This document shows positions 1 through 10,426 of a stretch of DNA of 32,517 bases, in pieces. The notes below the pieces were generated by a model. The model was given only the letters and a program-made list of their open reading frames with translations. It was not told the origin of the DNA and ran no database searches. Numbering within the stretch: position 1 is the stretch's first letter; each line of letters starts with the position of its first letter. Made by a program: the position numbers and the translations under genes. The DNA lies in contig NAVB01001373.1 of assembly GCA_002179805.1 (NCBI GenBank), forward strand, positions 1 to 32,517. Reading direction: 5' to 3'. Origin of the DNA: Acanthamoeba lenticulata. Its lineage: Eukaryota; Discosea; Longamoebia; Acanthamoebidae.

Positions 1-7
1 TGCGTAC

Positions 8-3000
8 CGACTCGAGCGGGATGCGCTGGATCTCGGGGACCGAGTAGGGCAGAAGGTAGTTGTAGATCTCCTGCGAGTAGAGGCGGTAGCACACGCCCGG
101 GCCCGTGCGCCCGGCGCGGCCCTTGCGCTGCTCGGCCGACGCGCGCGAGATCCAAAAGCTCTGGAGCGAGGACATCTTGGTCTCTGCGTCGTAGCCCATC
201 TCCTTCACCTTACCTGTTGCCCTGGCCCACACACACGGACAAGCCGCTGACGTCAGCATGTGCGTCATGCTGACGTCAGCTGAGACACCGCAGAAGAGAA
301 GAGCGTGCGCGACCAGAGTCGATGACGAAGCGGATGCCGTTGATGGTGACGGCGGTCTCGGCGATGTTGGTGGAGATGATGCACTTGCGGACGCCCTCCT
401 CGACCGGGTCAAACACCTTCTCCTGGTCGTCGACGGACAGGGCCGAGTGGAGCGGGAGGATGATCCATCGCCGCGTCGTCGCCGCGTAGGCGCGCATCTC
501 CTCGGCCAGGCACATGATGTCATTCATGCCGCTCACAAAGATCTGCACCCGGGACGTTCTCCGCCGAGCGTCAGCCGACCCTGAGGCCCTCCATTGGCTC
601 CAAGTCCGCAAGGGCCGGGCCGTGTCGTGTGGAAGAGAGGGAAGCGGGGGCGGGAGTGGAGGCCGGTACCAGCAGGTCGCCGCGCTCCTCCTGCGGGAAC
701 TGCTCGTCGATGCGCTGCATGATGGCCAGGTAGGGCTTCGGGTTGATCTGCCCGCCTGCCTTGGGCAGCGGTCGCGCCACTGTACGCCCCCCCCCTCTCA
801 ATCAATCGCCAATTCATTTCGAAATAAATTGAAACTTTCAGAACAACTTAAAGTAAAAATAAGAGTTGAACGAAAATCGACAAACCGTCGGGGGCGGGCG
901 CTTCAGAGGTGGAGGTGGGCGTCTCGGCGGTGGCCTTGGCAATGTCCTTGTACAGGAGCTGGTCCTCGGGCAGCGGGATGTACTCGACGTCGACCGGATA
1001 CATGCGGCCGGGCACCTGAACACGCCACACGTGAGCCCGCCAGGCAGCAGCACGCCCGTCCGAGGAGGGACGCTTGGGCGCCCGTCACGCACCCGGATGA
1101 CGGGCGCCCCCGGGAAGGCGGCCGAGAAGAGCTCCAGATTGATGGTCGCCGACATCAGCACTGCCCGAGACGACACACAAGGCGACGCAAGGCCGTGTGT
1201 TCATGAATCAAGTTAATGACCTCCAGTTGCACGGGAACTAGCGGAAGAGGCAAAGGGCTACCGAGCTTGAGGTCGGTTCGCTTGACGACGAGCTCGCGCA
1301 GGAGGCCCAGCAGGAAGTCGGCGTGGACGTGCCGCTCGTGGACTTCATCCATGATCAGCACGTTGTAGTCCATCAGCAGCGGGTCGCCCGCCAGTTGTCT
1401 GCGCATGTGCACGTACGTGTGTGCGTTGAGTGCGTGTGAGGCAAGTCTCGTTTGAAACCCGATTGGGCGAAACGGGCGTACCGCAGGAGGACGCCCTCGG
1501 TGAGAAAGACCACATCGGTGGCGAGCGTCTTGGATGACTCGAACCGGATCTGGTATGCGATGCGCGAGCCGTATTCCTGACATTCCACACCGATTTAGCA
1601 AGCGCGTGTGAGAAGAACTCTTCTTGATGACGTGTGCCTCTCCCCGCCCAAGTAGGCGGACGCACATTGAGTGTCTCAAAGGCGACGCGCTTGCAGAGGG
1701 ACATGGCGGCGATGCGTCGCGGCTGCGTGCACCCGATCTTGCGAATCCCGGCCGCCAGCAGGTACTGGCACACCTGCGTCGATTTCTGTGCGCCACACGC
1801 GAGGCTGAGCGTCTCGGGCATCAAGCCAGAGAGGACACAGGGTTGGGAAGCGAGGCGAGGCGAGGAGGGGCGGAAGCGTACGCCGCAGCCGGTGTCACCA
1901 GCGACGAGCGTGATCTGATGACGCGTCACGGCGTCCACGATCTCCTGGCGGTACTGGGCGATGGGCAAGGCCGCTCGCTCGCTCTGGATTTTGAGGATTT
2001 TGGCAAACTGCGCGCAGAGCTGAGAGTGAGGAACCCCACCGCGGCGTTGACGACCACGAGTACGACGGCGAGGAGGAACAAGAGGCACGGCACCTTTTCC
2101 TTCTGCCGAAAGTCCTCGTAGAGATAGAGGGCCTTCTTGACCTCCTGGAAGCCCGGGTCGTTGAGCATGACGGGCCCCCTGGCGCTCAACACGGCAAAGT
2201 TGACCCTGCACGTCCACATGTGAACGCGGTGAGCTCACCGTGTGTCGACATGCCCGCCGGTGCTCGGGCTGCCGAGATCAAGCGCGCGCGCGCGTACCGA
2301 TAGCGTTGGTCGTAGGGGGAGGGAAGGCCCAGCGGGTTGGTGGCGCCATCGGTCGATGCACCGTGCTGATACTCTTCTCCCGAGGACCCGCGCTTCTTCT
2401 CCTTCTTTCCCTTGCTCTCCTTTTTCTTCTTCTGATCGTTCCCTTTGCCACTCGCTTCGGCTTGCTTGCTGGCGAACTGCTTGTACTTGCGGTAGAACTC
2501 TGACGAGGGAGAGGATGAATATAAATTGTATACAAGTGGTGGTTGAAGTTCTCGGGCGCACCTCGAAAGTCGAGGTAGGCCTTGGAGCCTTTGGGGTAGA
2601 GGTCCTTCGGCGAGAACAGCAGGTCGTCCCACGCCCGGTGCCACTCGTCTCCGCCGCGGCCCCCTGAGGGTTCGGTGCTGGTGGCACCAGCAACACCCAG
2701 GGCAGGGGTTTGGCCGCTGGCAGCCGCGTTGTACTGCTGCTGCTGCACGTCGTGCCCATGCCGGTTTCGGGCGTGCTCTTGCGTAGGTTCCCCCCGCCCC
2801 TCGTCCTGGCCGCGGTCTCGGTCTGTGCTGCTGCCGCGGTGCCGCTTGGACTGCTGGCGTGCCTCGAGGTCCTGCTCTCTTAGCCGCGATCGTGAGGTGC
2901 TGTGGGAGTGTTGATGAGAGTGGTGGTGCCGCCTTTCCTCGGTTCTCTCCCTCGATCGAGAACGACGTCGGCGTGAATCGTGGTCGCGCGTGCGTGTCGC

Positions 3001-3132
3001 GTCGTCTCGGCCGCTGCCGGCTCGCTCAGACGACCTCGAGCGCTTCCTGCCTCTGTCTCTGGGCGAGCGCGAGCGGCGCCGCTTCGGCCGGTCCTCCACC
3101 TCCTTGTCCCTCCCCTGCTCATTCCGCTCCAT
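8..3132 (-). CDS. DHX34: DHX34-like DEAH/DEVH-box RNA helicase (3' end outside window)
   Basis: ATP-dependent RNA helicase; the human orthologue acts in nonsense-mediated mRNA decay. Exons in transcription order: 3132-2562, 2499-2298, 2205-2094, 2007-1882, 1785-1666, 1576-1482, 1398-1262, 1160-1093, 1015-886, 779-670, 542-314, 213-8; they sum to 702 codons in phase, and a GTACGCA donor opens at 7, so the protein continues past the window. Motifs visible: I AGDTGCGKST (split by an intron between G and K), Ia [59 protein letters not shown]. Several blocks match human DHX34 better than the splicing DEAH helicases, for example PHSALSV-like [22 protein letters not shown] and [10 protein letters not shown]. 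The first ~95 residues are Arg/Ser/His-rich (RS-like), which human DHX34 lacks. The HA2/OB C-terminal part is not in view. Start chosen as the first ATG of the open exon, with a diverged promoter behind it. Confidence 0.93.
246..280. repeat. Perfect inverted repeat with two TGACGTCA cores
   Basis: GCTGACGTCAGCATG at 246-260 is followed by a 5-nt spacer (TGCGT) and its exact reverse complement at 266-280. Each 15-nt arm holds the CRE/ATF-like octamer TGACGTCA. It sits inside helicase intron 315-213 (minus strand), so it could act as a DNA site or form a stem-loop in the pre-mRNA. Related sites occur at 6293-6308, 15206-15217 and 28139-28150. Confidence 0.85.
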
Positions 3133-3547
3133 TTCGTGTTTGGGAAAAGGTCACATTTCCCTTCTCTTTTACTTTTCTTGCAACGCTCCATGTTCGTTGT
3201 TGCTTTCCAGCCCAAACAAAAGGAAACAGGAAGTGAAAAGGCGTGCGAAAGCTGCACAGAGAAAAAAAGTCCGAGCGATCTGGCCGCCTTTACCTGGCCA
3301 TTCGCAAGAGCTGTAAGTGAGCGCGTTTCGGTGGTTCGGTATATTTGCTTTGTGTAAAAGGCCCCACCAATGCTCTAGTGCCCGCGCGGGGACTTCTGAC
3401 GGTTGTACCACGAATTGGCCAATGTAACCAAACTGCCCTTGAGACGTTTGATTTGTCCGAGTCTCACGCCACACGGCACACAGCTTCCCGACCCTGCGCT
3501 GCGTAGCTTCTCGCACAAGCTAGCCACGAGGGCGTACGCACAAGGAG
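3133..3547. promoter_or_regulatory. Divergent promoter region between helicase and ABCG genes
   Basis: A 415-bp gap separates two divergent start codons and must hold both promoters. It is less GC-rich than the flanking exons near 3140-3350. A 10-bp palindrome ATTGGCCAAT at 3414-3423 places CCAAT boxes on both strands. No TATA box is convincing. Open frames here have no recognisable product. Confidence 0.6.
3414..3423. promoter_or_regulatory. Palindromic CCAAT dyad
   Basis: ATTGGCCAAT reads the same on both strands and gives overlapping CCAAT boxes facing both genes, about 125 bp before the transporter ATG. NF-Y binding is inferred from the motif only. Confidence 0.35.
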
Positions 3548-6500
3548 ATGAGCGACTCGGAGCACTCGTCGAGCTCGTCGGACACCGACTTGGGGCATGA
3601 GGAGGAAAACAACGGCGTGCAGATGCACCAGCTGGCCAAGGAGCAAATAGCCGCGGAGAAGGGCAAGGCACTCGACAGCGAGGTGGCCTACGATGACGAC
3701 GCGGTGGACCCCGACGTAGCGGCCGTCGTGTCCAAGTATGCCAAGATCCACCAGCCCGTCCCGTTCTCTAAGCAGGCGCCCAAGCTCAAGCTCAACCTCG
3801 AGTGGCGCAACATCAACTACTCAGTGGTTTACCCTCTGCCGCCCTCCAACTTCCTCCTGAAGCTGCTCTTCCGTCTGCCCATACCCGCCTCGATCACCAC
3901 CATGCTCAAGAAAAAGAAGGTACACGGTTTCCGCTTTCTTGTGCTCTGAGCCACGGTCCTCACCACGCACCCGCTTGGTGGTCTGCAGGTGGTGCCCATC
4001 CTCAACAACATTTCCGGCCGGGTGGGCGCCGGAGAGATCATTGCCATCATGGGACCCACCGGCTCCGGCAAGGTCAGGACCTTCGCTTTTCGTTCTTCTT
4101 TTTGGCGCCATTCCGCGGCCGCTTCGTTCTTTTGGCCGCGCCGCTTACTCACACTGGGTTGCCTTTGGCGGGCCTGGCGTGAACAGACCACGCTGCTCAA
4201 CGTTCTGGCGCGGCGCATCAAGTCCAACCTGACGGGCCAGGTCCTGGTCAATGGCGAGGAGGTGCGCGGCCGTCGGTTCAAGCGCCGCATGGCCTACGTC
4301 CTGCAGGACGACATCTTCTTCCCGAGCATCACCGTGCGCGATACCGTCACCGACGCGGCCTACCTCAAGCTGCCCAAGTCGATGTCCCTCAAGGAGAAGC
4401 GCGAGAAGGTCGAAGACGTGCTCACCGAGCTGGGCCTCCAGCGCTGCTCCAACACCATCGTCGGCGGTGGTTGGGTGGTACGTTTCCAGCGCGCATGTCG
4501 ACGAGATTTCGCTCATCGGCCTGGCCTCGTGATGGAGAAGACGATGACGCTGATCATGGTGGTCATGAACGGTGCAGAGAGGTGTGTCGGGAGGTGAGCG
4601 GAAGCGAACCAACATCGCGACTGAGATCGTGAGCAACCCGTCCCTGATCTTCCTCGATGAACCCACGTCGGGCCTCGACGCCGCGACATCGCTCGGCCTC
4701 ATCGTGTCGCTCAAGACGCTGGCCAAGAGCGGCCACACGGTCGTGACCACCATCCACCAGCCCTCGTCAGCCATGTTCATGATGTACGTCTTCCCTATGA
4801 TGCTTTTTCAAATTTAATATTTAATATTTAATATTTGTTGAAGCAAAATTCGTATTAAAATAAGTCATGGTTTTAACTATGTCCAACAGGTTCAACCAGG
4901 TCCTCTTGCTGGCCGAGGGCGGCTACATCGTCTACTCGGGCAGCGCCGCTGGCGTGCTGCCCTACTTCGCCAGCGTGGGCCTCGAGGCGCCCCTCCAATA
5001 CAACGCGGCCGACTTTGCCCGTACGTTTTTATCCCAGCCCATGATTGGCCCATCGAGCTCGTCCTCGCGGCTCGATTGGCTTACACAATTATATTTTTAT
5101 AAATAATAATAATAATAATAAAATACAAACACGCAGTCGAGGTGGTGAGCTGCTCGGAGAAGGTCAAGGACGGCCGGACGGTGCGCCAGATGCTGATCGA
5201 CACCTACGCCGAGAACGAGAAGAAGCAGCAGGCTGAAGAGGACGACGTCGACGTCAAGAAGAAAAACACCAACGACGAGGAAGAGGCGCGGTCGCTCAAC
5301 GACGTGCAGCGCGGCCCCAAGTTCCCGACGTCCTTCTGGCTGCAGACGTGGGTCCTGGCCAAGCGCTCCTTCAAGCAGCGCCGGCACGAGATCCTCTCGT
5401 GGGAGCGCACCATCCAGGTCGTCCTGATCTCGCTCCTCTGCGGCCTCCTGTGGCTTCGCATGGACCACGACGGTACATTCATGTGAACCTCTCTCTCGAC
5501 GCCGCCGTCCCAAGGTGGCCTTGCGCGCCTCACCGTCGGTCATTTGCGTGCGTGTGTTTGTCTCTGCAGAGGGCTCGCTGGGGGATCGTCTGGGCCTCCT
5601 GTTCTTCGCGCCGCTTTTCTGGACCATGCATACCTGGTTCAACGCGTACGTGTCCACGTCCTCCCCCCCCCCTCCAATCAACGCTCCCCTCGCGCGGAGG
5701 AACTGACATGGGCTCTCCGACCATGATCTCGCCCGGTGGTGTGCGTGTTGTTGATGCTGACCCGGCCTGCAGCCTTTTCGCCTGTACGTGCCCCAATCGC
5801 GTGTTTTGTGATCGTTTTGCTTTTCCGTTTTTAATGCAATGCGAATGGCTCTGCAGTCCCGCCAGAGAGAGCCGTGCTGACCAAGGAGCGATCGACGGGC
5901 ACTTATCGCTTGAGTGCGTACTTCCTCGGGAAGGTGCTGGCCGAAACGCCGCTCGAGCTGGTCATGCCCATCCTCTTCTCCATCATCGTCTACTGGATGG
6001 TACGTCCCCGCTCGAAGAACGATGAGAAGAATGCACAATCAGACCCCCGACTAAATCGCACCCCCTTGTGTGGTCTTCATAGGCCGGCCTCGCGGAACAT
6101 GGTGGCGTGTTCATCTTCTTCGTGACGATCATGTGCCTCTTGACCCTGATGGGCTCCGGCATCGGTTTGCTGGTGGGCGCCTCCATGACCGACATGAAGA
6201 AGGCCCTCACCATGTCCACCATCGTCGTCCTCGCCTCTGTTCTTCTCGGTGCGTGCTCCGCCCCGCCTTCCCGCGTGGCCATTCCTCCCGTGATGCTGAC
6301 GTCAGCATGACGTGGCGCGCCGTGCGGCCCTTTGCAGGCGGGTTCTTCATCAGCCAGGCCAACCTGCACGACTACATCAAGTGGGCCCGGTGGATCTCGA
6401 TCGTCAAATACAGTTACGAGCTCCTTCTCCTCAACGAGTTCAAGCTGGGCGACGAGACCTTCACGCCCTCGGCCATCACGGCCTACCCGGGCCTCACCGT

Positions 6501-6722
6501 GATCACCGGCCAGGACGTCCTCGACCATATCAACGTGGAGACCGTACGCCTCCTCCCTCGTCTGGCTTGCTTCTTCTTCTTCTTCTCCTTGGCTCGGCTG
6601 ACATCAACCTGTTGCGATGACAGAACATCTGGGGCGACATCATCTTTATTGTCGGCATGATCATCATTACGCGATTCCTGGCCTACCTGGCCCTGCGCTT
6701 CCTCAACAAGCCCAAGAGGTGA
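3548..6722 (+). CDS. ABCG-family half-transporter (NBD-TMD)
   Basis: ATP-driven membrane exporter of the White/ABCG subfamily; the substrate cannot be read from sequence. Exons: 3548-3919, 3989-4072, 4187-4477, 4578-4783, 4890-5020, 5137-5472, 5570-5645, 5773-5783, 5857-5999, 6083-6248, 6338-6543, 6624-6722, giving 706 residues. The nucleotide-binding domain comes first, as in ABCG: Walker A GPTGSGKTT (146-154, split by an intron), Q-loop YVLQDD, signature VSGGE (252-256), Walker B LIFLDEP (272-278), H-loop TIHQPS. An acidic/Lys linker follows. The membrane half shows about six hydrophobic spans from [13 protein letters not shown] to the C-terminal [19 protein letters not shown]. As a half-transporter it should dimerise. 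The Ser/Asp/Glu-rich N-terminus is cytosolic. The start is the first ATG of the open exon. An AATAAA lies at 6760-6765. Confidence 0.94.
5773..5783 (+). other. 11-nt microexon of the ABCG gene
   Basis: The 11 bases CCTTTTCGCCT lie between a CTGCAG acceptor and a GTACG donor. Joined to exons ending at 5645 and starting at 5857 they restore [16 protein letters not shown], which matches the ABCG loop before the conserved ERAVxxKE motif. Skipping it shifts the frame. Confidence 0.85.
6293..6308. repeat. 16-bp perfect palindrome ATGCTGAC/GTCAGCAT
   Basis: It lies in ABCG intron 6249-6337. The core equals the arm of the inverted repeat at 246-280. Confidence 0.8.
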
Positions 6723-6816
6723 TGGGCCAAGCCAACATGTGGTAAAAGAAAAAATAACGAATAAAAAAAACACAAAACAAAACGAAATTCATTATATCAT
6801 GTTCGACATGCGCAGA
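6723..6816. other. Convergent intergenic spacer
   Basis: Ninety-four AT-rich bases separate the stop codons of the transporter (+) and methyltransferase (-). AATAAA at 6760-6765 is a likely polyadenylation signal for the transporter, so the two 3' UTRs probably overlap. Confidence 0.55.
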
Positions 6817-8611
6817 TCACCGGGCGGGGCGTGCGGCGATGACGTAGTCCATGCCGAAGCAGAAGCCCGCTTTGGCCTCCGGGTCGTTGACAACGCTGGC
6901 GCCCGGATGCACAAGATGGAGATGAGAAGAGCCTCAATGCGTACGATTGATTTGGGGGGGGGTCAAGTACCGGTGCTGCAGGTTCTTTACGGCCTCGAGC
7001 GTGGCCGCGCGCAGGGTCGGGTCGCGTATCTTGTGGAGGCGCTGCCTGCAGAGCCGGAGCTGGTCGTCGACTGCCTCGCCTACGTAGCGAATCGGGAACA
7101 TCCACACGTCCTCCACTACCGGACCACCCACCCGATGGAGCGTCAAGGGGCGGAGCAAGACAAGTGTGGGCAAAGAGGCAGGATCACGGGACGTACCGAC
7201 AAACGACGCCCGTCGGAGCGCGCGAAGCACCCACTCGACCGGGTACTCACGGTAGGGGCGCTCCCCGGCCATCAGCAGACACGCGTCGCGCAGGCTGTGC
7301 CCCCCCCCCGCGGGTGTGAAGCGCCAGAGGGCGAGATGCCGGGAGGAGGGGGAAGGGTACCGCTCCGAGTCGAGGAAGAGTTGGCCGCCGGAGCTCTTGG
7401 TCCCGTTGAAGGTTGGGTTCTGGTCGGGGATGGGCTCCTTGCCAACAAAGTAGAGCCGCTTGCCCACGTACGGGCCCAGCCACTCGAACAGCTGCTTCCC
7501 GGCCGGTGACATATGAGCGTCAGGCCAGAGACGAGGCCAGAGCGAGAACGACGATCCAGAGGGAGGAGGAGGTGGACCTCGTCCTGGCGGTAGGGCGAGA
7601 ACCCGTCCATGGCGCCCAGCAGGTAGTCAGCCAGCTGCGATGATAGTCAGTCAGTCAGTCAGCCATCAGCCGAGATGAGGACGAAGGAGATGCGTACCAC
7701 GACATCAAAGACGCGGCCTCGAAGCGGGTGGTTTGGCTGATCCCAATTCATCAGCAGGAGCTGGTCCTCAGGCCTTACGTGCGAGTCAGGCCTTCCATGG
7801 AGGCTGTGACCAAGAAGGCGAGCGAGGTTGGACGTACCGAATGCGATCCTGGAAAGCTTTGGTGAGCTTGTCGTGCATGTCTGGGCTGGCAGTCACGGCG
7901 CTCCACCGAGTGGTATTGAGTTGCGCGACAAAGCGCAGCGAGCCTGACCCAGTGCCAGCATCGAGCAAAGTGCCCCAGGGTTCGTCGCCCTGGTGCTCGT
8001 GGATGCGCGCCCAGATGGAGTCGGCAAGAGTGGTGCCCGCGTGCTTGCGCTCGGCCTTGAACCAGTCGTAGGGACACCTGTCGGTCACCCGTGAGTTCAT
8101 GCCTTGGTGGAATTCGGGTAGTGGGCTACAAAGAAGCTGACGCAACTTGTGGCACGACACCTGCCGCTGCACCAGCTCCGACGACTTGGACTGACGTACT
8201 GAGAGCTGCGCCTGTTGAATGCACCTACGTGGGACCACAAGCGTCCTGAAGCGTCAACGCTAGCGGCTTGCCTGGCGCTGCCTCTGCGTGCGCTGACTGC
8301 AGGGAGGGTGCCCTCGTACACATCGCGGCAGTACTCGGACTGGAAGAAGCGCTTGCCGCTGCAGAGGCTCACCCAGGGTCCGGCCTCCGGCACTGGCTCC
8401 TCACCGCTCACTGCCACAACAGCCTGTGTTCAACACGAGGCCGCAAGCAGAAAGATGCGAAAAAGGGCCGAGTACAAGTGTCGGCGAGGCGGCGGAGCCG
8501 AGGCATGATGCGGTCGGAGTAGGCAAACGCCACCGCAGCAACGATCAGCATGAGCACCATGCCCCGAGCTGACCAGGTCAGCCCTCGCTCAGGCGTTCGT
8601 GCCATGCTCAT
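6817..8611 (-). CDS. Membrane-anchored class I SAM-dependent methyltransferase
   Basis: Methyltransferase of unknown substrate. Exons in order: 8611-8476, 8410-8322, 8211-7838, 7773-7698, 7634-7575, 7491-7361, 7294-7197, 7115-6971, 6895-6817, giving 395 residues. One N-terminal membrane span (GMVLMLIVAAVAFAY, about 17-31) precedes a Rossmann-like domain with SAM-binding motif I LLDAGTGSGSL (157-167). Further blocks, FDVVLADYLLGAMDGFSPY, RLYFVGKEPIPD and REYPVEWVL, resemble an uncharacterised eukaryotic methyltransferase group that I recall from plants and algae. A type II anchor with a lumenal or cytosolic enzyme domain is inferred. The junctions at 8322/8211 (donor GTGTAC) and 7575/7491 (donor GTCCAC) are weaker than the rest; the others are GTACG-like. 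The first ATG is at 8611, with a second in-frame ATG two codons on. Confidence 0.8.
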
Positions 8612-8699
8612 TACACTCACGCCAAAGACCGCTCTCTGCGTGCCCGGTTATTGCTGGGCACTCGTCGGCGGGAAGTAGCGACAAATTAATCGCGCAAGC
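8612..8699. promoter_or_regulatory. Compact bidirectional promoter
   Basis: Only 88 bp separate the ATGs of the methyltransferase (-) and the SANT/DUF3755-like gene (+). A GGCGGGAA at 8667-8674 resembles an E2F/DP core; the assignment is by motif alone. No TATA box is seen. Confidence 0.45.
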
Positions 8700-10426
8700 A
8701 TGGAGCCACAAAATCGAGGATCGAGTGGGGCACATGATATAACAGACGAAGAACTGGTACTGCTTTTAGCACTCTCAATATTTAAATTTATTTATTCATT
8801 TCACCACATTAAATTTGCTTCAAAATTAACATGGGTTGGATCACCACCAGAATTCTCTCAACCGACGCGAGCTCTTTGCTTTCAAAAAAGAGTCAAGTGC
8901 ACTCAAATTTCAAACGTACACGCGCGTTATTGTTGTTTGCCCGAGTCCCACGGTGTTAATGTGGTTGTTGTCTCTTTCGCAACAGACAAGGCTGGCGCAA
9001 AAAGTCGGTCAGCGAGTCAATCTTTAAGAAGTGGACGAAAGATGAACACCTCAAGTTTATCGACGGCCTGACCGAACTTGGCCTGTCGGCCTCGACCGAG
9101 GTCACCGGTAGCGCTTACCTCCTCTTCTTGTTCTTCCCACAACAGCCAACATCACCACCCACGTCGTGGGGCAGATGACCAATGGATCAAGCTGAGCCTG
9201 CGGGTGTCCGGCCGGTCGGCCTACGACGTAAAGCTCCACGCGCGAGTCTATTGGCAGTCGCCGACGGCGGCGGCCGCCGAGGAGCAGGCCGCGCGGGCCA
9301 ACATCATCGGCTTCAAGCGCGCTTTTGCCGAGCCGACCAAGTCCGCCGTCGATGATGATGAGGCCAGCAGCAGCAAGAAGCATCGCAGTCGGGACTCACC
9401 CGCGCAGCCCGCAGACTCCACCACGATGGATGCCGTGCTCTCGGGCTCGCTCTCGCTGACGTCCTCCATGCTCGGCCTCTACCTCTCCTCAGCCCCCGAC
9501 GACACTCTGCCGTCGTCCTCCGCGCCGTCGTCCTTGTCGTCCTCGTCTGCCGCGCCGTCGCCGTTGCCTCTAGCAGCTGCGACCTCTGCTTCTTCATCTT
9601 CAGCCTCTTCGCCGTTCGGCGCACAGGCGACACCGACCGACCAGCAGCAACAACAGCAGCAGCAGCAGATGATGTCTCAACAGCTGTTCGGGCCGCTGGG
9701 CGGCGCCAACACCGAGGTCGGGGGCCTTATGGGCGGCGCCGGCAGCGGGGCGGTGGGGAACATGAACGACATCCTGGCCAACCAGCTGCTCGAGGAAAAC
9801 GTGCAGATCATCACCATCATCCGCGAGAATCTGGTCAACGGCAGCATCAAGATCAACTACAGCCTCATGCGCAAGTTTGCCTCCAACATTTCTCGCATTC
9901 TCCACTGGTGCGGCTCACCTTCTTGTACTTGTTCTTCCTTGTGTCACTCACATGATCATCGTGTGGCATGCATGCATGCAGGCAGTCGATTCAGCCCGTG
10001 TGCGCCAACATGCCGCCGCTGCCCGTCAAGCTCAACACATCGTTCCTCAACTCGCCGGCCTCGTCAACGGCGACGGCGGCCCTGCCACCAACAGCGTCGT
10101 CACCTTCGTCGCAGCCGCAGCATGACAACTTCTTCTCGGGCGGCGCGGCCGAGCTCGCGGCGTTGAGCTGCTTTCTCCCCCTGACGTCGGTGAACCCCGC
10201 GAGCTTGATGATCACGTCTTCTGCGTCGCCTCCAGCGAGCGGGTCGCCGGCCACGACCGCGTCGCCGCCTCCGCTGTTCGCGGCGATAACCACAACTTCT
10301 CCTTCGTCGTCGTCCTCACCGGCGTCGAGCTTGGGCGTCTCGTCGACGACCCCCATCGTCATCTCACCGCCCTCTTCGCCCGCTCATTCGTCGTCCTCGA
10401 CGAATCGAAGTGCCGCCTTCAGCTGA
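8700..10426 (+). CDS. SANT/Myb-like protein with DUF3755-like core
   Basis: Probable nuclear, chromatin- or transcription-related protein. Firm exons: 8986-9107, 9175-9907, 9982-10426 (TGA). The N-terminal block FKKWTKDEHLKFIDGLTELG continues across an intron into DDQWIKLSLRVSGRSAYDVK and ends in ARVYWQ, which reads as a SANT/Myb helix-turn-helix. Then come Ser/Ala/Pro-rich linkers, a nine-Gln tract near 9641-9669, and a conserved block ILANQLLEENVQIITIIREN...MPPLPVKLN, which matches the core of plant and amoeboid DUF3755 proteins as I recall them. The tail is Ser/Pro-rich. The 5' end is unresolved: ATG at 8700 gives an exon to about 8757 (donor GTACTG) in phase 0, whereas exon 8986 needs phase 2. 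An extra small exon or another start must exist. Confidence 0.62.

Noticed and set aside
514..1206. Plus-strand open frame across the helicase
   Set aside because: Antisense to well-supported helicase exons and typical of GC-rich DNA.
8836..9027. Short open frame with its own ATG upstream of the SANT exon
   Set aside because: It ends at a stop inside the SANT exon in another frame; no domain is encoded.
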